DNA of 38,382 nucleotides from a virus. Below the pieces are notes generated by a model that searched no databases, was not told the origin of the DNA, and saw only the letters and a program-made list of their open reading frames with translations. Shown piece by piece: positions 25,086 to 32,661 of this stretch. Position 1 is the stretch's first letter, and each line of letters opens with the position of its first letter. Both the position numbers and the translations under genes were made by a program. The stretch covers positions 1-38,382 of IMG/VR virus record IMGVR_UViG_3300046007_006748, one strand, 5' to 3'.

Positions 25086-25462
25086 GGCGCAGCGTCGATC
25101 TGATCCGCCAGCGCCTGCGCCTGAGCCGCGATCGTCTGATGGACCTGCTCCAGCTTCTTGCCCAGCGACCGGAGCAGCGGGCCGTGGGCCGTTGAGAAAT
25201 CCGTGAGGGCTTCGATGAGTGCCCGCTGCGCCGCGACGACCGACTCCTCGGAGTCGAACATCTCGGCCCATTGCTCGGGGGTAATCGCCGACGGCGCGAT
25301 GATTGCGTACGTCGCCGTCACCGATCGCACGGGGTCTTCGGTCATCTTGAGGATGGCCGAAGGACCGCCGAGCAAGTCCACGCCCGCATCCCTCGCGCGT
25401 GCGAGAGATGCGACCGTGGCCCGAACCGTGAACGTCTGCCCCCCAAGCCTGAGCGTCGCCAT
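24977..25462 (-). CDS. Tail assembly chaperone, G-like frame
   Basis: The 161-aa protein starts MATLRLGGQTFTVRATVASLARARDAG, a small beta hairpin, followed by a helical region (PEQWAEMFDSEESVVAAQRALIEAL) and a Pro/Ser-rich tail. It sits right after the tail tube gene, the usual place of the G-type chaperone that coats the tape measure during tail assembly. It should share its N-terminus with the frameshifted G-T product. Confidence 0.7.
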   Translation of the reverse strand: MATLRLGGQTFTVRATVASLARARDAGVDLLGGPSAILKMTEDPVRSVTATYAIIAPSAITPEQWAEMFDSEESVVAAQRALIEALTDFSTAHGPLLRSLGKKLEQVHQTIAAQAQALADQIDAAPLSTFIPGGTSTDSPERPESIPAPSNSGNSESSPTA

Positions 25463-25484
25463 TGTGCAGACTCCGTTGATTGTG

Positions 25485-25955
25485 TTAGGCGATGACCGTC
25501 TGCCAGCCAGCGGTGAAGCCGGTCATCGTCGCGGGCTTCGCCTCGACGGCGATCGTTACGACATTGTTGAGCGGCTCGGACTGGCTGTATCCCGTGATGA
25601 CAAAGCCCATGCGGAACCACTCGACGCCCGCCACGCCGCCGGATGCGACGGTGCCGCTCGTGCCGATCGCCCCAGTCGAGACGATCAACTCCATCGGCGT
25701 GCCGGCGATGTGCGCGTCGCGGATCGTGGTGCGGTCGGTGTCGCTGGCGTTGAGCACCAGGTTGAAGGTCAGGCTCACATCGACCATGCCCGATGCGTAG
25801 GTGCGGAACCGGCTCGCCCGGGTCGATGCCTCGGCCGCGTCCGCCGACGACGAGAACTCAACGTCCGCCACGTTGGCGATGACGTCGTAAACCGGGCTCG
25901 CGCCGGTGCCAGTGTTGCGGGAGAGAACGTGGCTTTGGCCGATGCGTGCGGACAT
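25485..25955 (-). CDS. Major tail tube protein
   Basis: The 156-aa protein (MSARIGQSHVLSRNTGT) has the tail tube pattern: ADVEFSSSADAAEASTRAS, then VDVSLTFNLVLNASDTDRTTIRDAHIAG and VEWFRMGFVITGYSQSEPLNNVVTIAVEAKP. It is Thr/Ala/Ser-rich and beta-sandwich-like, and stacks as rings to form the tail. AGGAG precedes the ATG. Confidence 0.8.
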   Translation of the reverse strand: MSARIGQSHVLSRNTGTGASPVYDVIANVADVEFSSSADAAEASTRASRFRTYASGMVDVSLTFNLVLNASDTDRTTIRDAHIAGTPMELIVSTGAIGTSGTVASGGVAGVEWFRMGFVITGYSQSEPLNNVVTIAVEAKPATMTGFTAGWQTVIA

Positions 25956-25968
25956 GGAAATGCTCCTG

Positions 25969-26409
25969 TCAGATGGTGCTGATCTGGTACGTGGCGGTCA
26001 TGTAGATCGCCCCGATGTTCTGTTCGCGGAGTGCGGTTGCGTCGAGTGCGCCGGCGAAGTCCGTCGACACGTACGACGCGACGCCCTCAGACGTGGTCAT
26101 GTTCTTGCGTGAGAGGTACCGGCGAACGTCGTCGGCCTCTTTGCCAAGATCCTCGGACGCGGTAAAGTCGTTGGCGATCCGTTTGAACAACGCGATGCCA
26201 ACACCCACAGTGTGAAGGTCGGTGGTGCGGGTCAGGGGCTCGACGGCGTACGTCGCCGGAAACACAATGCACACGGTGCCCGCTGGCATCGCGTCTGCGG
26301 CCTCGATGTCCGGCGCGGCCTTCAGTCGCATCTCGAATGCGTTGCCGGGCGTCGCCGCGACGAGGTCGCGGCATGCCTTCGTCACGATGTGGGGGATGCT
26401 CACGCTCAC
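25969..26409 (-). CDS. Tail terminator-like / head-tail joining protein
   Basis: The GTG start at 26409 (VSVSIPHIVTKACRDLV) is chosen from a GTGA overlap with the preceding gene; the longer in-frame ATG lies inside it. The 146-aa alpha-beta protein (GTVCIVFPATYAVEPLTRT, VGVGIALFKR) matches size, position and general character of gpU-type tail terminators. Assignment is mainly positional. Confidence 0.55.
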   Translation of the reverse strand: MSVSIPHIVTKACRDLVAATPGNAFEMRLKAAPDIEAADAMPAGTVCIVFPATYAVEPLTRTTDLHTVGVGIALFKRIANDFTASEDLGKEADDVRRYLSRKNMTTSEGVASYVSTDFAGALDATALREQNIGAIYMTATYQISTI

Positions 26410-26786
26410 GCCTGCCCCCTCAGCGCCGTGCGCACTCGCACCGATGCACGTTCGCTGCTGGTGTAGGCCCAGCACGGAAGCCCGCTGTTCGGCATCACGC
26501 GATACGTCAACGTCACGCCGCCGATCGTCGTGGTGATCTCGTCGGCGGGTTGCGGGTCGAACCGCACACCGCCGAACACGAGAAGGCTGGTCAGGATGAT
26601 GAAGTCGTGCGAACGCTTCTCGGTGACGACGCCCGACTCGCCTTGCTCGGTCCAGTCGGTGCGTCCCGACGTTGCACGCACGGTGAGCGTGTTGCCGTTG
26701 AAGCGGCGGTAGGTGGCCGTCGACGCCATCTCGGCGTTGCGATCATTCGCCAGTGCGTTCAGGCCGTCGGCCAGAAGGTTGCTCAT
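26406..26786 (-). CDS. Head-tail connector protein (putative)
   Basis: The 126-aa protein begins MSNLLADGLNALANDRNAEMA and continues with YRRFNGNTLTVRAT and SHDFIILTSLLVFGGVRFDPQPADEI, a beta-barrel pattern like that of gpFII/HK97 gp9-type head-tail joining proteins. Placed between the capsid cluster and the tail terminator, it probably closes the neck. No strong signature. Confidence 0.55.
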   Translation of the reverse strand: MSNLLADGLNALANDRNAEMASTATYRRFNGNTLTVRATSGRTDWTEQGESGVVTEKRSHDFIILTSLLVFGGVRFDPQPADEITTTIGGVTLTYRVMPNSGLPCWAYTSSERASVRVRTALRGQA

Positions 26787-26843
26787 TGGGAAACCGCCTC
26801 CGCGACTCTCGTCACGGGCGGCGGCGGGCTGGGGCGGTGTGAC

Positions 26844-27551
26844 TCAGCGGTTCGGCAGAAGCTCGACAACCAGCGTGCCGGCGGGCGGGTTGGCGGTCGA
26901 GCCGTTGGTGATGCTCAGGCGGAACGTCTCGCCAGCGGTGAGCAGCGAGTGTGTCGCGTCAGGGATGCCGCACGTGTTGTAGCCGTTGTTCGTCGGCACG
27001 GTGACGGCGTTGTACGTCGTCGTGCAGATCGTGTTGCCCGCGCCGTCGGTCAGGGCGAGCACCATCGTATTGGAACCGTCGACGCCGGCGAACGAGCCGT
27101 TGGCGACGAACCCGGCGGAGACGATCTGGCCGCCGCGGGGCAGAGCCGCGAGAACGCGGTCGGCGATGTCAGCGCCGGCGGCGAGGTCTTCGACCGCGAA
27201 CGTCAGCACCGTGGGGGACGCGGCGTTGACCATGCGGGTGCGAACCAGGGTGTCGGTCGTCGCAGCCGCACGCGTGCAGATCCCGGCGAAGGGCTGCGCG
27301 GGGTCGCGGGTGGCCTGATTGGTGCTCGTGTTGTAGCGGACGATGTCACCGACCGCGAACGCGGTGCCCGCGCCCGTGGCCTTGGCGATGTCGAACGTGC
27401 CGTCCAGACGGAACGAACCGAGTTCGCTCGCGGCGACGTCGGCCTCGGCGAAGCCGATCAGCGGGCCGGCGACGGTCGGGCGACCGGCGCTGATCGCGGA
27501 TGCGGGGGCGGTGTTCAAGTAACTCGGCGTGGCAATGTGGGTGGCGCTCAT
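26844..27551 (-). CDS. Capsid decoration-like protein (DUF2190-type N-terminus)
   Basis: The 235-aa protein starts at ATG 27551 (MSATHIATPSYLN) with AAGGAG upstream. The first half (VAGPLIGFAEADVAAS, TGAGTAFAVGDIVRYNTSTNQ) resembles DUF2190 proteins, which follow the capsid gene in many phages and decorate the shell. The second half is beta-rich and Thr/Asn/Gly-rich and may be an added surface domain. Confidence 0.65.
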   Translation of the reverse strand: MSATHIATPSYLNTAPASAISAGRPTVAGPLIGFAEADVAASELGSFRLDGTFDIAKATGAGTAFAVGDIVRYNTSTNQATRDPAQPFAGICTRAAATTDTLVRTRMVNAASPTVLTFAVEDLAAGADIADRVLAALPRGGQIVSAGFVANGSFAGVDGSNTMVLALTDGAGNTICTTTYNAVTVPTNNGYNTCGIPDATHSLLTAGETFRLSITNGSTANPPAGTLVVELLPNR

Positions 27552-27626
27552 TCTACGGGCTCCTTGGCGGCGTCGTGCGGACGCCATTGGTTGCGATGCA
27601 AGGGCCTCGCCCTCGCCTTTGGAATC

Positions 27627-27654
27627 CCACCGGGCCGACTTCTCGGCCCGGTGG
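27627..27654 (-). terminator. 12-bp hairpin between capsid and decoration genes
   Basis: CCACCGGGCCGA and TCGGCCCGGTGG form a perfect stem with a four-base loop, 22 bases after the capsid stop. No T run follows on the minus strand, so it is more likely a processing or partial-termination structure that separates the levels of capsid and later gene products. Confidence 0.55.
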
Positions 27655-27675
27655 TTTGGTTCACTTCACTCAGGC

Positions 27676-29685
27676 TCAGGCCCCGGTGATCTTCACAGCA
27701 CCGCGGGGATCGGCCGCGATCGCACCGAACTCGTACGTGCCGCGGAAGCCCATGCCAAGCTGGTTGGCGTCGGACTCGACGGCCTCGATGGTCGGGGTCC
27801 GACGACCCTGGACATAGACCACCTCGAGCGCCGCAACTTCGGCGGGGTTGGCGAACAGGTACCACGCCGTCGTGCTGTTGCCGGTGATCTTGGAGTTCTG
27901 GAGGAACGGGGACACAACCGGCGCGAACATGCCGACGTGCGGGTTGCCGGCGGGGGTGCCAGCGCCAGCCGTGGTCGTCTCGTTGACGTAGCGGTCGGCG
28001 AACAACTGACCGGCGAGGACCGCATTGCTGGGGCCGACGAGCAGCGTCTTGGGCTGGGCGGCGATCGGCTCGCCGTTGGTGTCGGTGAACAGCAGGAACT
28101 GCTGCCATGCCGCGGTCAGAGCGTCAACGCTCAGCACGTTGCTGGAGCCGGTCAGGTAGTTGCCGTTCGCGGTCGTGAACAGGCCGGAGCCCGACGAACC
28201 GGCGATGATGCCGATAACGGCCTTCTCGCGGGCGAGGAACGCCGAGCGGGCGATGCCGCGGGGGATGGCTTGGAACGCACCGAGGTCGTCGTTGACGATC
28301 TGCTCGCGGGTGAGCATGACCAACTGACCGCGGGTGCGGGCGCGGTTGGTGTAGGACTCCTCGGTCAGCGACACCTTCGGGAGTTCGCCGTTCTGCGGGA
28401 CCAACTCGGCCTCGCCCGTCATCGTCAGGCGATAGCTGGTGGTGTTCTTGAAGTCGGGCACGTCACGCTCGAGCGCGATGCTCGGGACCACGGACGCGAA
28501 GGACAGGAACGAATCGAGCAGCACCTTGTTCGCGGCGTTGCCGAGCAAGCCCGACAGGCCGATGGTCGAGAAGCCGCTGGACGCCTGAATCGTGCCGGCG
28601 CGGATGCGGGCATCGAGAGCGAACGCGGCCTTGACCTCACGCTCGCCGACGTTGGAGCAATCCTCGCCGTTGGCGCGAAGGAACGCGGCGACGATGTCGC
28701 GGAGGCCCATCGTGCCACGCTTCTCGGCGGCTTCGAGGGTCTTCTCGCCGTACGCCTTGAGCATGGTCTTTTCGCGGTTCGGCGAGCCGTTCATCGCGTT
28801 GAACGCGAGATTGGCCTCGATCACCTTCGCCTCGTCGCCGTCGTCGCGATGCACGCGACCGGCCGGGGCCTTCGCACGCTCGGCGCGGAGCACGGCGAGC
28901 TCGGTCTGCTCGGGGCTCCAGCCGTTCTCGATCGCGTCGGCAACGATCGCCGGGTGACCCTTGGCCTTCTCGCTCACCGCGGCGATGCGGCGGTACTCGG
29001 CGGCCTCAGCCTCGCGGCGTGCCTTGATCGCGGCATCGTTGGAAGCGGTGATGGTGGCGGACGGTTCGGCGATTGGGGCGTCGGCGGTCTTCACGTCGTC
29101 GGGCATGCGGTTCTCCTTGTTTGCCGCACGCATGGCGGCGAGTGTGTTCGTGTTGTCGTCAGCCCCAAGGGCGACGATGGATGCTTCACTGAGTTGGACT
29201 TCGCGGGCCACGTACAACGGGCCGGTCATCTCGCGGCCGTTGACGGTGACGTTTGCACCGGCCTTGACGTATTCCTCGCGGGTCACGTCAGCGCCGATGC
29301 TCGATTGAAACTGATACCCGGCGTCGATCATCGCGCTGATCTTGGCGACGAGGTCGGGAGCGCCGTTGAGTGTGGCCTCAACATGCACGCCCGTTGCATC
29401 GACGCGGATCGAGTCGGTCATTCCCGCGATGGAGTCGATGTCGGTGCTGTGATTGAACAGCACTGGGCGGGGCTTGTCGGTGAACTTCACACCGTTGAGG
29501 TCGATGATGACCGGGTCGGACCACGAGTACTGGCGGATCGGCTCGCCGGTGTAGAGCGCCATCTTGATCTTGCGTGCGCCGGAGGGCTTGTCGCCGTCCA
29601 TCGCAACGATCGACAATCCGCCCGTGCTGGTGCGGATCGACTTGATCTCGGCGGGGCGATTCTGGTTGCGTCGACTGTTGCTCAC
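27676..29685 (-). CDS. Fused prohead protease and major capsid protein
   Basis: The 669-aa protein has an N-terminal U35-type protease (RPVLFNHS with His79, QFQSSIG with Ser128/129, then VQLSEASIVALG). A charged helical linker (about 205-330) takes the place of a scaffold domain. The C-terminal capsid domain includes SGLLGNAANKVLLDSF, FKNTTSYRLTMTGEAELVPQNGELP, GIARSAFLAREKAVIG and AWYLFANPAEVAALEVVYVQG, resembling Mu-like and HK97-fold capsid proteins. One polypeptide therefore carries protease, scaffold and shell. ATGA overlap with the portal. Confidence 0.88.
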   Translation of the reverse strand: MSNSRRNQNRPAEIKSIRTSTGGLSIVAMDGDKPSGARKIKMALYTGEPIRQYSWSDPVIIDLNGVKFTDKPRPVLFNHSTDIDSIAGMTDSIRVDATGVHVEATLNGAPDLVAKISAMIDAGYQFQSSIGADVTREEYVKAGANVTVNGREMTGPLYVAREVQLSEASIVALGADDNTNTLAAMRAANKENRMPDDVKTADAPIAEPSATITASNDAAIKARREAEAAEYRRIAAVSEKAKGHPAIVADAIENGWSPEQTELAVLRAERAKAPAGRVHRDDGDEAKVIEANLAFNAMNGSPNREKTMLKAYGEKTLEAAEKRGTMGLRDIVAAFLRANGEDCSNVGEREVKAAFALDARIRAGTIQASSGFSTIGLSGLLGNAANKVLLDSFLSFASVVPSIALERDVPDFKNTTSYRLTMTGEAELVPQNGELPKVSLTEESYTNRARTRGQLVMLTREQIVNDDLGAFQAIPRGIARSAFLAREKAVIGIIAGSSGSGLFTTANGNYLTGSSNVLSVDALTAAWQQFLLFTDTNGEPIAAQPKTLLVGPSNAVLAGQLFADRYVNETTTAGAGTPAGNPHVGMFAPVVSPFLQNSKITGNSTTAWYLFANPAEVAALEVVYVQGRRTPTIEAVESDANQLGMGFRGTYEFGAIAADPRGAVKITGA

Positions 29686-31178
29686 TGCTGAGGCTCCTGT
29701 GTGTCGGTCGGATCAGCCGCGGGCTGCGTGACGTTGGCGTACGGGGCGACCATCCACTGCGGCGTGAAGCCCGTCTCGCCGACGCGGAGCATCTGCTCCT
29801 TCATCATCAGAAGGTGGTCGTCGATGTCGCGGTCGCTGTTGAGTTCGTCGCTCAGAAGTGCCGTGCCGTTGCGGAGCCGTTCGCCCTGGGCCTTGGCTTC
29901 CTTCTCTGGGTCGAGCGCCGCAAACTTGTTCCAGCCCCATGCGTACGGCACGTCCTGCGTGCGGAACACGAGCGGGAACTGCGCCGGGCCACCGCCCCAC
30001 AGTGACGACAGAAGCATGGCCTCGCGCATGAACTCAACGAACATCGGGGCGAGCACCATCTCGTTGAAGCGTTCACGCTCCACGTTGACGTGCTGGCCAT
30101 ACCGCATGTGATCGAATCGGGCGCTCGAGTAGTTGTAACCGCTCGCGTCGCCGCTCGCGTGAGCCATCGGCATGAGCAAGCATCGAGCACCCTCGCGGAG
30201 AAGGTTGTTGCTGAACTCCGAGTGCGTCGCCGTGGGCTGCTTCGCGTCGACCTGCTTCAGGTGCCATCCGCCCGGAAGCGTGACGATCTGGCCGGAGGGC
30301 AGGTCGAAGGTATCGCCGGGCTCACCGTCTTCAGTGCCGTTCGGCGCGGTGTCCGTCTCAAGCACCGCGGCCATGCTGGCGACAGTCTCGGCGGCGGTGA
30401 CCGTCGCCTTCGTGTACCGGCGGCGCGCGGCCATCAGCCCGAGCATGGTCGCGACTTCAGAGAAGCCGCGGACCTGTCCGGGGCGATCCATGCGGAAGAT
30501 GTGGAGCATCTTGCCCGCGTCGATCTTGTCGGCGTCGAGCGGATTCGCACCCATGAACTTGTCGCCCGGATGCCACTTGAGCACGTAGTACTTCGTGACG
30601 TTGCCCCACTCGTCGAACTCCAGACCGGAGTTGCGGGTCGGGGACTCGTCGAAGTTCTGCGGGTGCTCGACCTGGTCGGACTCGACGAGGCGGACGTCGA
30701 GCTTCACGGGGTGCGGCGAGCGTGGGTTGTTCGTGAACAACAGGAACGCTTCGCCGTCAACCTTCCACGCCTTGTAGGCGCAGCGGAGTTTTTCATTCAG
30801 TTTGGTCGCGATGACCCATCGCTTCCAGAACATCTCAAGACGCCGGGCCGCGGCTCGCTGATCGGGTGAGGTTGTGAGGATCTGGAGCCGCGGCCCGGTG
30901 CCGATCACATCTTCGCACAACGACTCGATCATGCCGCGCAGCACCGACGAGTTACCGACCTCGTATCGGGCGCGGCGGCGTGCCAGGTCGCGCACGTTGA
31001 AAGACAGGGAAGCGGTCGGCGAGAGCGTGTCAGCGCCGGCCCAATGGTTGCGATTCTCGGGGGTGCCCTGCGCGATCTCGTAGCGAACCGCCGACACGCG
31101 ACGGCCAGCCTTGGCCTGCGGTGCCGGGGTGTCGGTTCCGGCCCACGCCGGGAGCGAGATGGAGGTCGCGACGGTCAC
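29682..31178 (-). CDS. Portal protein (lambda gpB-like)
   Basis: The GTG start at 31178 (VTVATSISLPAWAG) is set by a GTGA overlap with the gpW-like gene and gives 498 residues. Features include RYEVGNSSVLRGMIESLCEDVIGTGPRL, AYKAWKVDGEAFLLF, WGNVTKYYVLKWHPGDK, ILHIFRMDRPGQVRGFSEVATML and MPMAHASGDASGYNYSSAR, all typical of lambda-type portals. It forms the dodecameric gate for DNA entry. The order GpA, W, portal, protease/capsid follows lambda. Confidence 0.92.
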   Translation of the reverse strand: MTVATSISLPAWAGTDTPAPQAKAGRRVSAVRYEIAQGTPENRNHWAGADTLSPTASLSFNVRDLARRRARYEVGNSSVLRGMIESLCEDVIGTGPRLQILTTSPDQRAAARRLEMFWKRWVIATKLNEKLRCAYKAWKVDGEAFLLFTNNPRSPHPVKLDVRLVESDQVEHPQNFDESPTRNSGLEFDEWGNVTKYYVLKWHPGDKFMGANPLDADKIDAGKMLHIFRMDRPGQVRGFSEVATMLGLMAARRRYTKATVTAAETVASMAAVLETDTAPNGTEDGEPGDTFDLPSGQIVTLPGGWHLKQVDAKQPTATHSEFSNNLLREGARCLLMPMAHASGDASGYNYSSARFDHMRYGQHVNVERERFNEMVLAPMFVEFMREAMLLSSLWGGGPAQFPLVFRTQDVPYAWGWNKFAALDPEKEAKAQGERLRNGTALLSDELNSDRDIDDHLLMMKEQMLRVGETGFTPQWMVAPYANVTQPAADPTDTQEPQQ

Positions 31179-31387
31179 GAGTGCGTCATCCCCTTGTTCT
31201 CGACCGTGCGGCGCTTGAGACACTTGAACGGGTTGGCGGACACGGTCTGCCCGGCAAGGAACCGGAACGCCTCGACAAGTTGAGTGACCGACATGCGGGT
31301 GACGCTGCCCTCGTCACCGGACGCGGACTGCACACCGCTGGCGGCGTTCGTCGCGATCTTGTCCTTGATGTCGTCGGTCGTTGCCAT
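31175..31387 (-). CDS. gpW-like head-tail connector
   Basis: The 70-aa product from ATG 31387 (MATTDDIKDKIATNAAS) has the small gpW-like layout: an N-terminal helix, SGVQSASGDEGSVTRMS as the beta hairpin, and VTQLVEAFRFLAGQ as the second helix. Placed directly before the portal gene as in lambda. The ATG has no ribosome site and starts at the predicted transcript end (see 31395-31423), so translation may be leaderless. GTGA overlap with the portal. Confidence 0.6.
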   Translation of the reverse strand: MATTDDIKDKIATNAASGVQSASGDEGSVTRMSVTQLVEAFRFLAGQTVSANPFKCLKRRTVENKGMTHS

Positions 31388-31394
31388 TGTGAAT

Positions 31395-31423
31395 AGTGTT
31401 GCGAATGTCTGAGTGCGCGTCAA
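31395..31423 (-). promoter_or_regulatory. Possible promoter of the head genes
   Basis: Minus-strand -35 TTGACG (31418-31423) and -10 AACACT (31395-31400) are 17 bases apart; the predicted transcript would begin at or next to the ATG of the gpW-like gene. The -35 equals that of the integrase promoter and the -10 differs by one base from TACACT. Confidence 0.4.
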
Positions 31424-31803
31424 CGGATAATCATGCCCCGCGGTGCAATGCTCTCAGGGGGTAAGCGCAGGTATCCGATTTGCCATGCCGAGCCCGGGCG
31501 ATCCTCGCGAAACTTCACGCGGCGGACCTGTCCCGACCGGATGAGATCGCTGAGGGCCATGCTCACCGATCGGTGCGTGGTGTGCGTGTGAAGTGAGATG
31601 CTGAACGCGGTCATCGGTGTCTCTTCGTCGAGCACGTCGAGTGCCAGTTCTCGCACCGTGCGATCGGCGGCGATGATGAATGTGACAGCTTTGGCCTCAA
31701 GGCGGGGGCTCGTCTTCTTCGGGCTGGGGCTCGGGCGCGGGGATGATCCAGTCAGGGACGAAAGCCCAGAGCGACCATCCGTGCTGCATGGGGTGGTCCT
31801 CAC
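31420..31803 (-). CDS. Winged-helix-like protein
   Basis: The GTG start at 31803 (VRTTPCSTDGRSG) is set by a GTGA overlap. After about 40 disordered residues, the 127-aa protein has VRELALDVLDEETPMTAFSIS, RSVSMALSDLIRSGQVRRVKFREDRPG and WQIGYLRL, a likely winged helix-turn-helix. It could be a transcription factor for the head operon that begins just downstream, or a packaging DNA-binding protein in place of a classical small terminase. Neither is proven. Confidence 0.5.
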   Translation of the reverse strand: MRTTPCSTDGRSGLSSLTGSSPRPSPSPKKTSPRLEAKAVTFIIAADRTVRELALDVLDEETPMTAFSISLHTHTTHRSVSMALSDLIRSGQVRRVKFREDRPGSAWQIGYLRLPPESIAPRGMIIR

Positions 31804-32654
31804 GTGCTGAGCCTCCGGGTCCACGGTGTCACGGTCGGGAGCCCGCTGTCGTCGCGGCTTCCCCAGTCGATGATGATCGCGCCGACCTGCACCTCGCCCG
31901 GAATCATCAAACGGTGCGTGTATCGCGTCGGGCCTTGCCATGCGGGCGTGACGAACGCGATCGCCGGGCCGGCACTCTCATCGCGATAGACGCGGCAGAC
32001 GTGCGAGTGAGCAAGCCCGAGAAGCCGCGTGGGCTTGTGCCCGGCGCGGGCGCGGGCGAGTTGATACTGAGCGAGTGCCGTCCCGAGCGGTGTGGCCTTG
32101 AGCCATTCGCGGCTCGTCGTCGGCATGTGGTGTGAAAACGCACACGGGACGTCGGCTTGCGTGAGCATCAGACGATCGGACGCGAGCAACTTCTCTCGCG
32201 TCGCGCTGCACGCCCGGTAGTGCTTGGCGAGCCCATCCTCACTCGCGGCCCCGGTGTGTGCCTCAGTTCCGCGGATGAACCAGAGCCGGTTCGCCTCTTT
32301 GGCGATCGGGTCGAACGTCTCCATGAACATCTGAACGTGATCGGCAACGGTCGTGCCGTTGATCTGCGTGGCGCGGTGATGGAACCCCTCGATCGCGTCG
32401 CCGTTGACGATCACATCGTGCGTGCCGGGCAGTGCGTGAACGTACGCCCACAGGTCCGACCATTGCTTCCACAGCCACTTCTGAAAGTCGTTCTGCCCGA
32501 TAGGTCCAGTCTCGGGCGACTCGAACTCCGGCGGGAGCAGGCCCATCGACGAGCCGCAGTGCGTGTCGGAGATGACGATTGTCCACCGCCCCGGCGGCGG
32601 TGCGTCTTCCCACTCGGTTTTGTTCTTCGGACGCCAGGCCCTGGTGTCGCGCAT
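31800..32654 (-). CDS. Calcineurin-like metallophosphoesterase
   Basis: The 284-aa protein has the metallophosphatase motif set: ISDTHCGS (D..H) at about 29-36, VNGDAIEGF (GD) near 82-90, RGTEAHTG in place of GN(H/D), and FSHHMPTT and LGLAHSHVCRV (GH.H-like) later. It should hydrolyse a phosphoester or nucleic-acid bond. It is unusual between a spike-like gene and the head genes; modification of host nucleotides or envelope components is possible. Confidence 0.8.
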   Translation of the reverse strand: MRDTRAWRPKNKTEWEDAPPPGRWTIVISDTHCGSSMGLLPPEFESPETGPIGQNDFQKWLWKQWSDLWAYVHALPGTHDVIVNGDAIEGFHHRATQINGTTVADHVQMFMETFDPIAKEANRLWFIRGTEAHTGAASEDGLAKHYRACSATREKLLASDRLMLTQADVPCAFSHHMPTTSREWLKATPLGTALAQYQLARARAGHKPTRLLGLAHSHVCRVYRDESAGPAIAFVTPAWQGPTRYTHRLMIPGEVQVGAIIIDWGSRDDSGLPTVTPWTRRLST

Positions 32655-32661
32655 TCGTTGC

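Noticed and set aside
27529-29691. 720-aa plus-strand ORF antisense to the capsid gene
   Set aside because: Shadow of the protease-capsid gene in GC-rich DNA; low-complexity Arg/Gly/Val composition and no family pattern.
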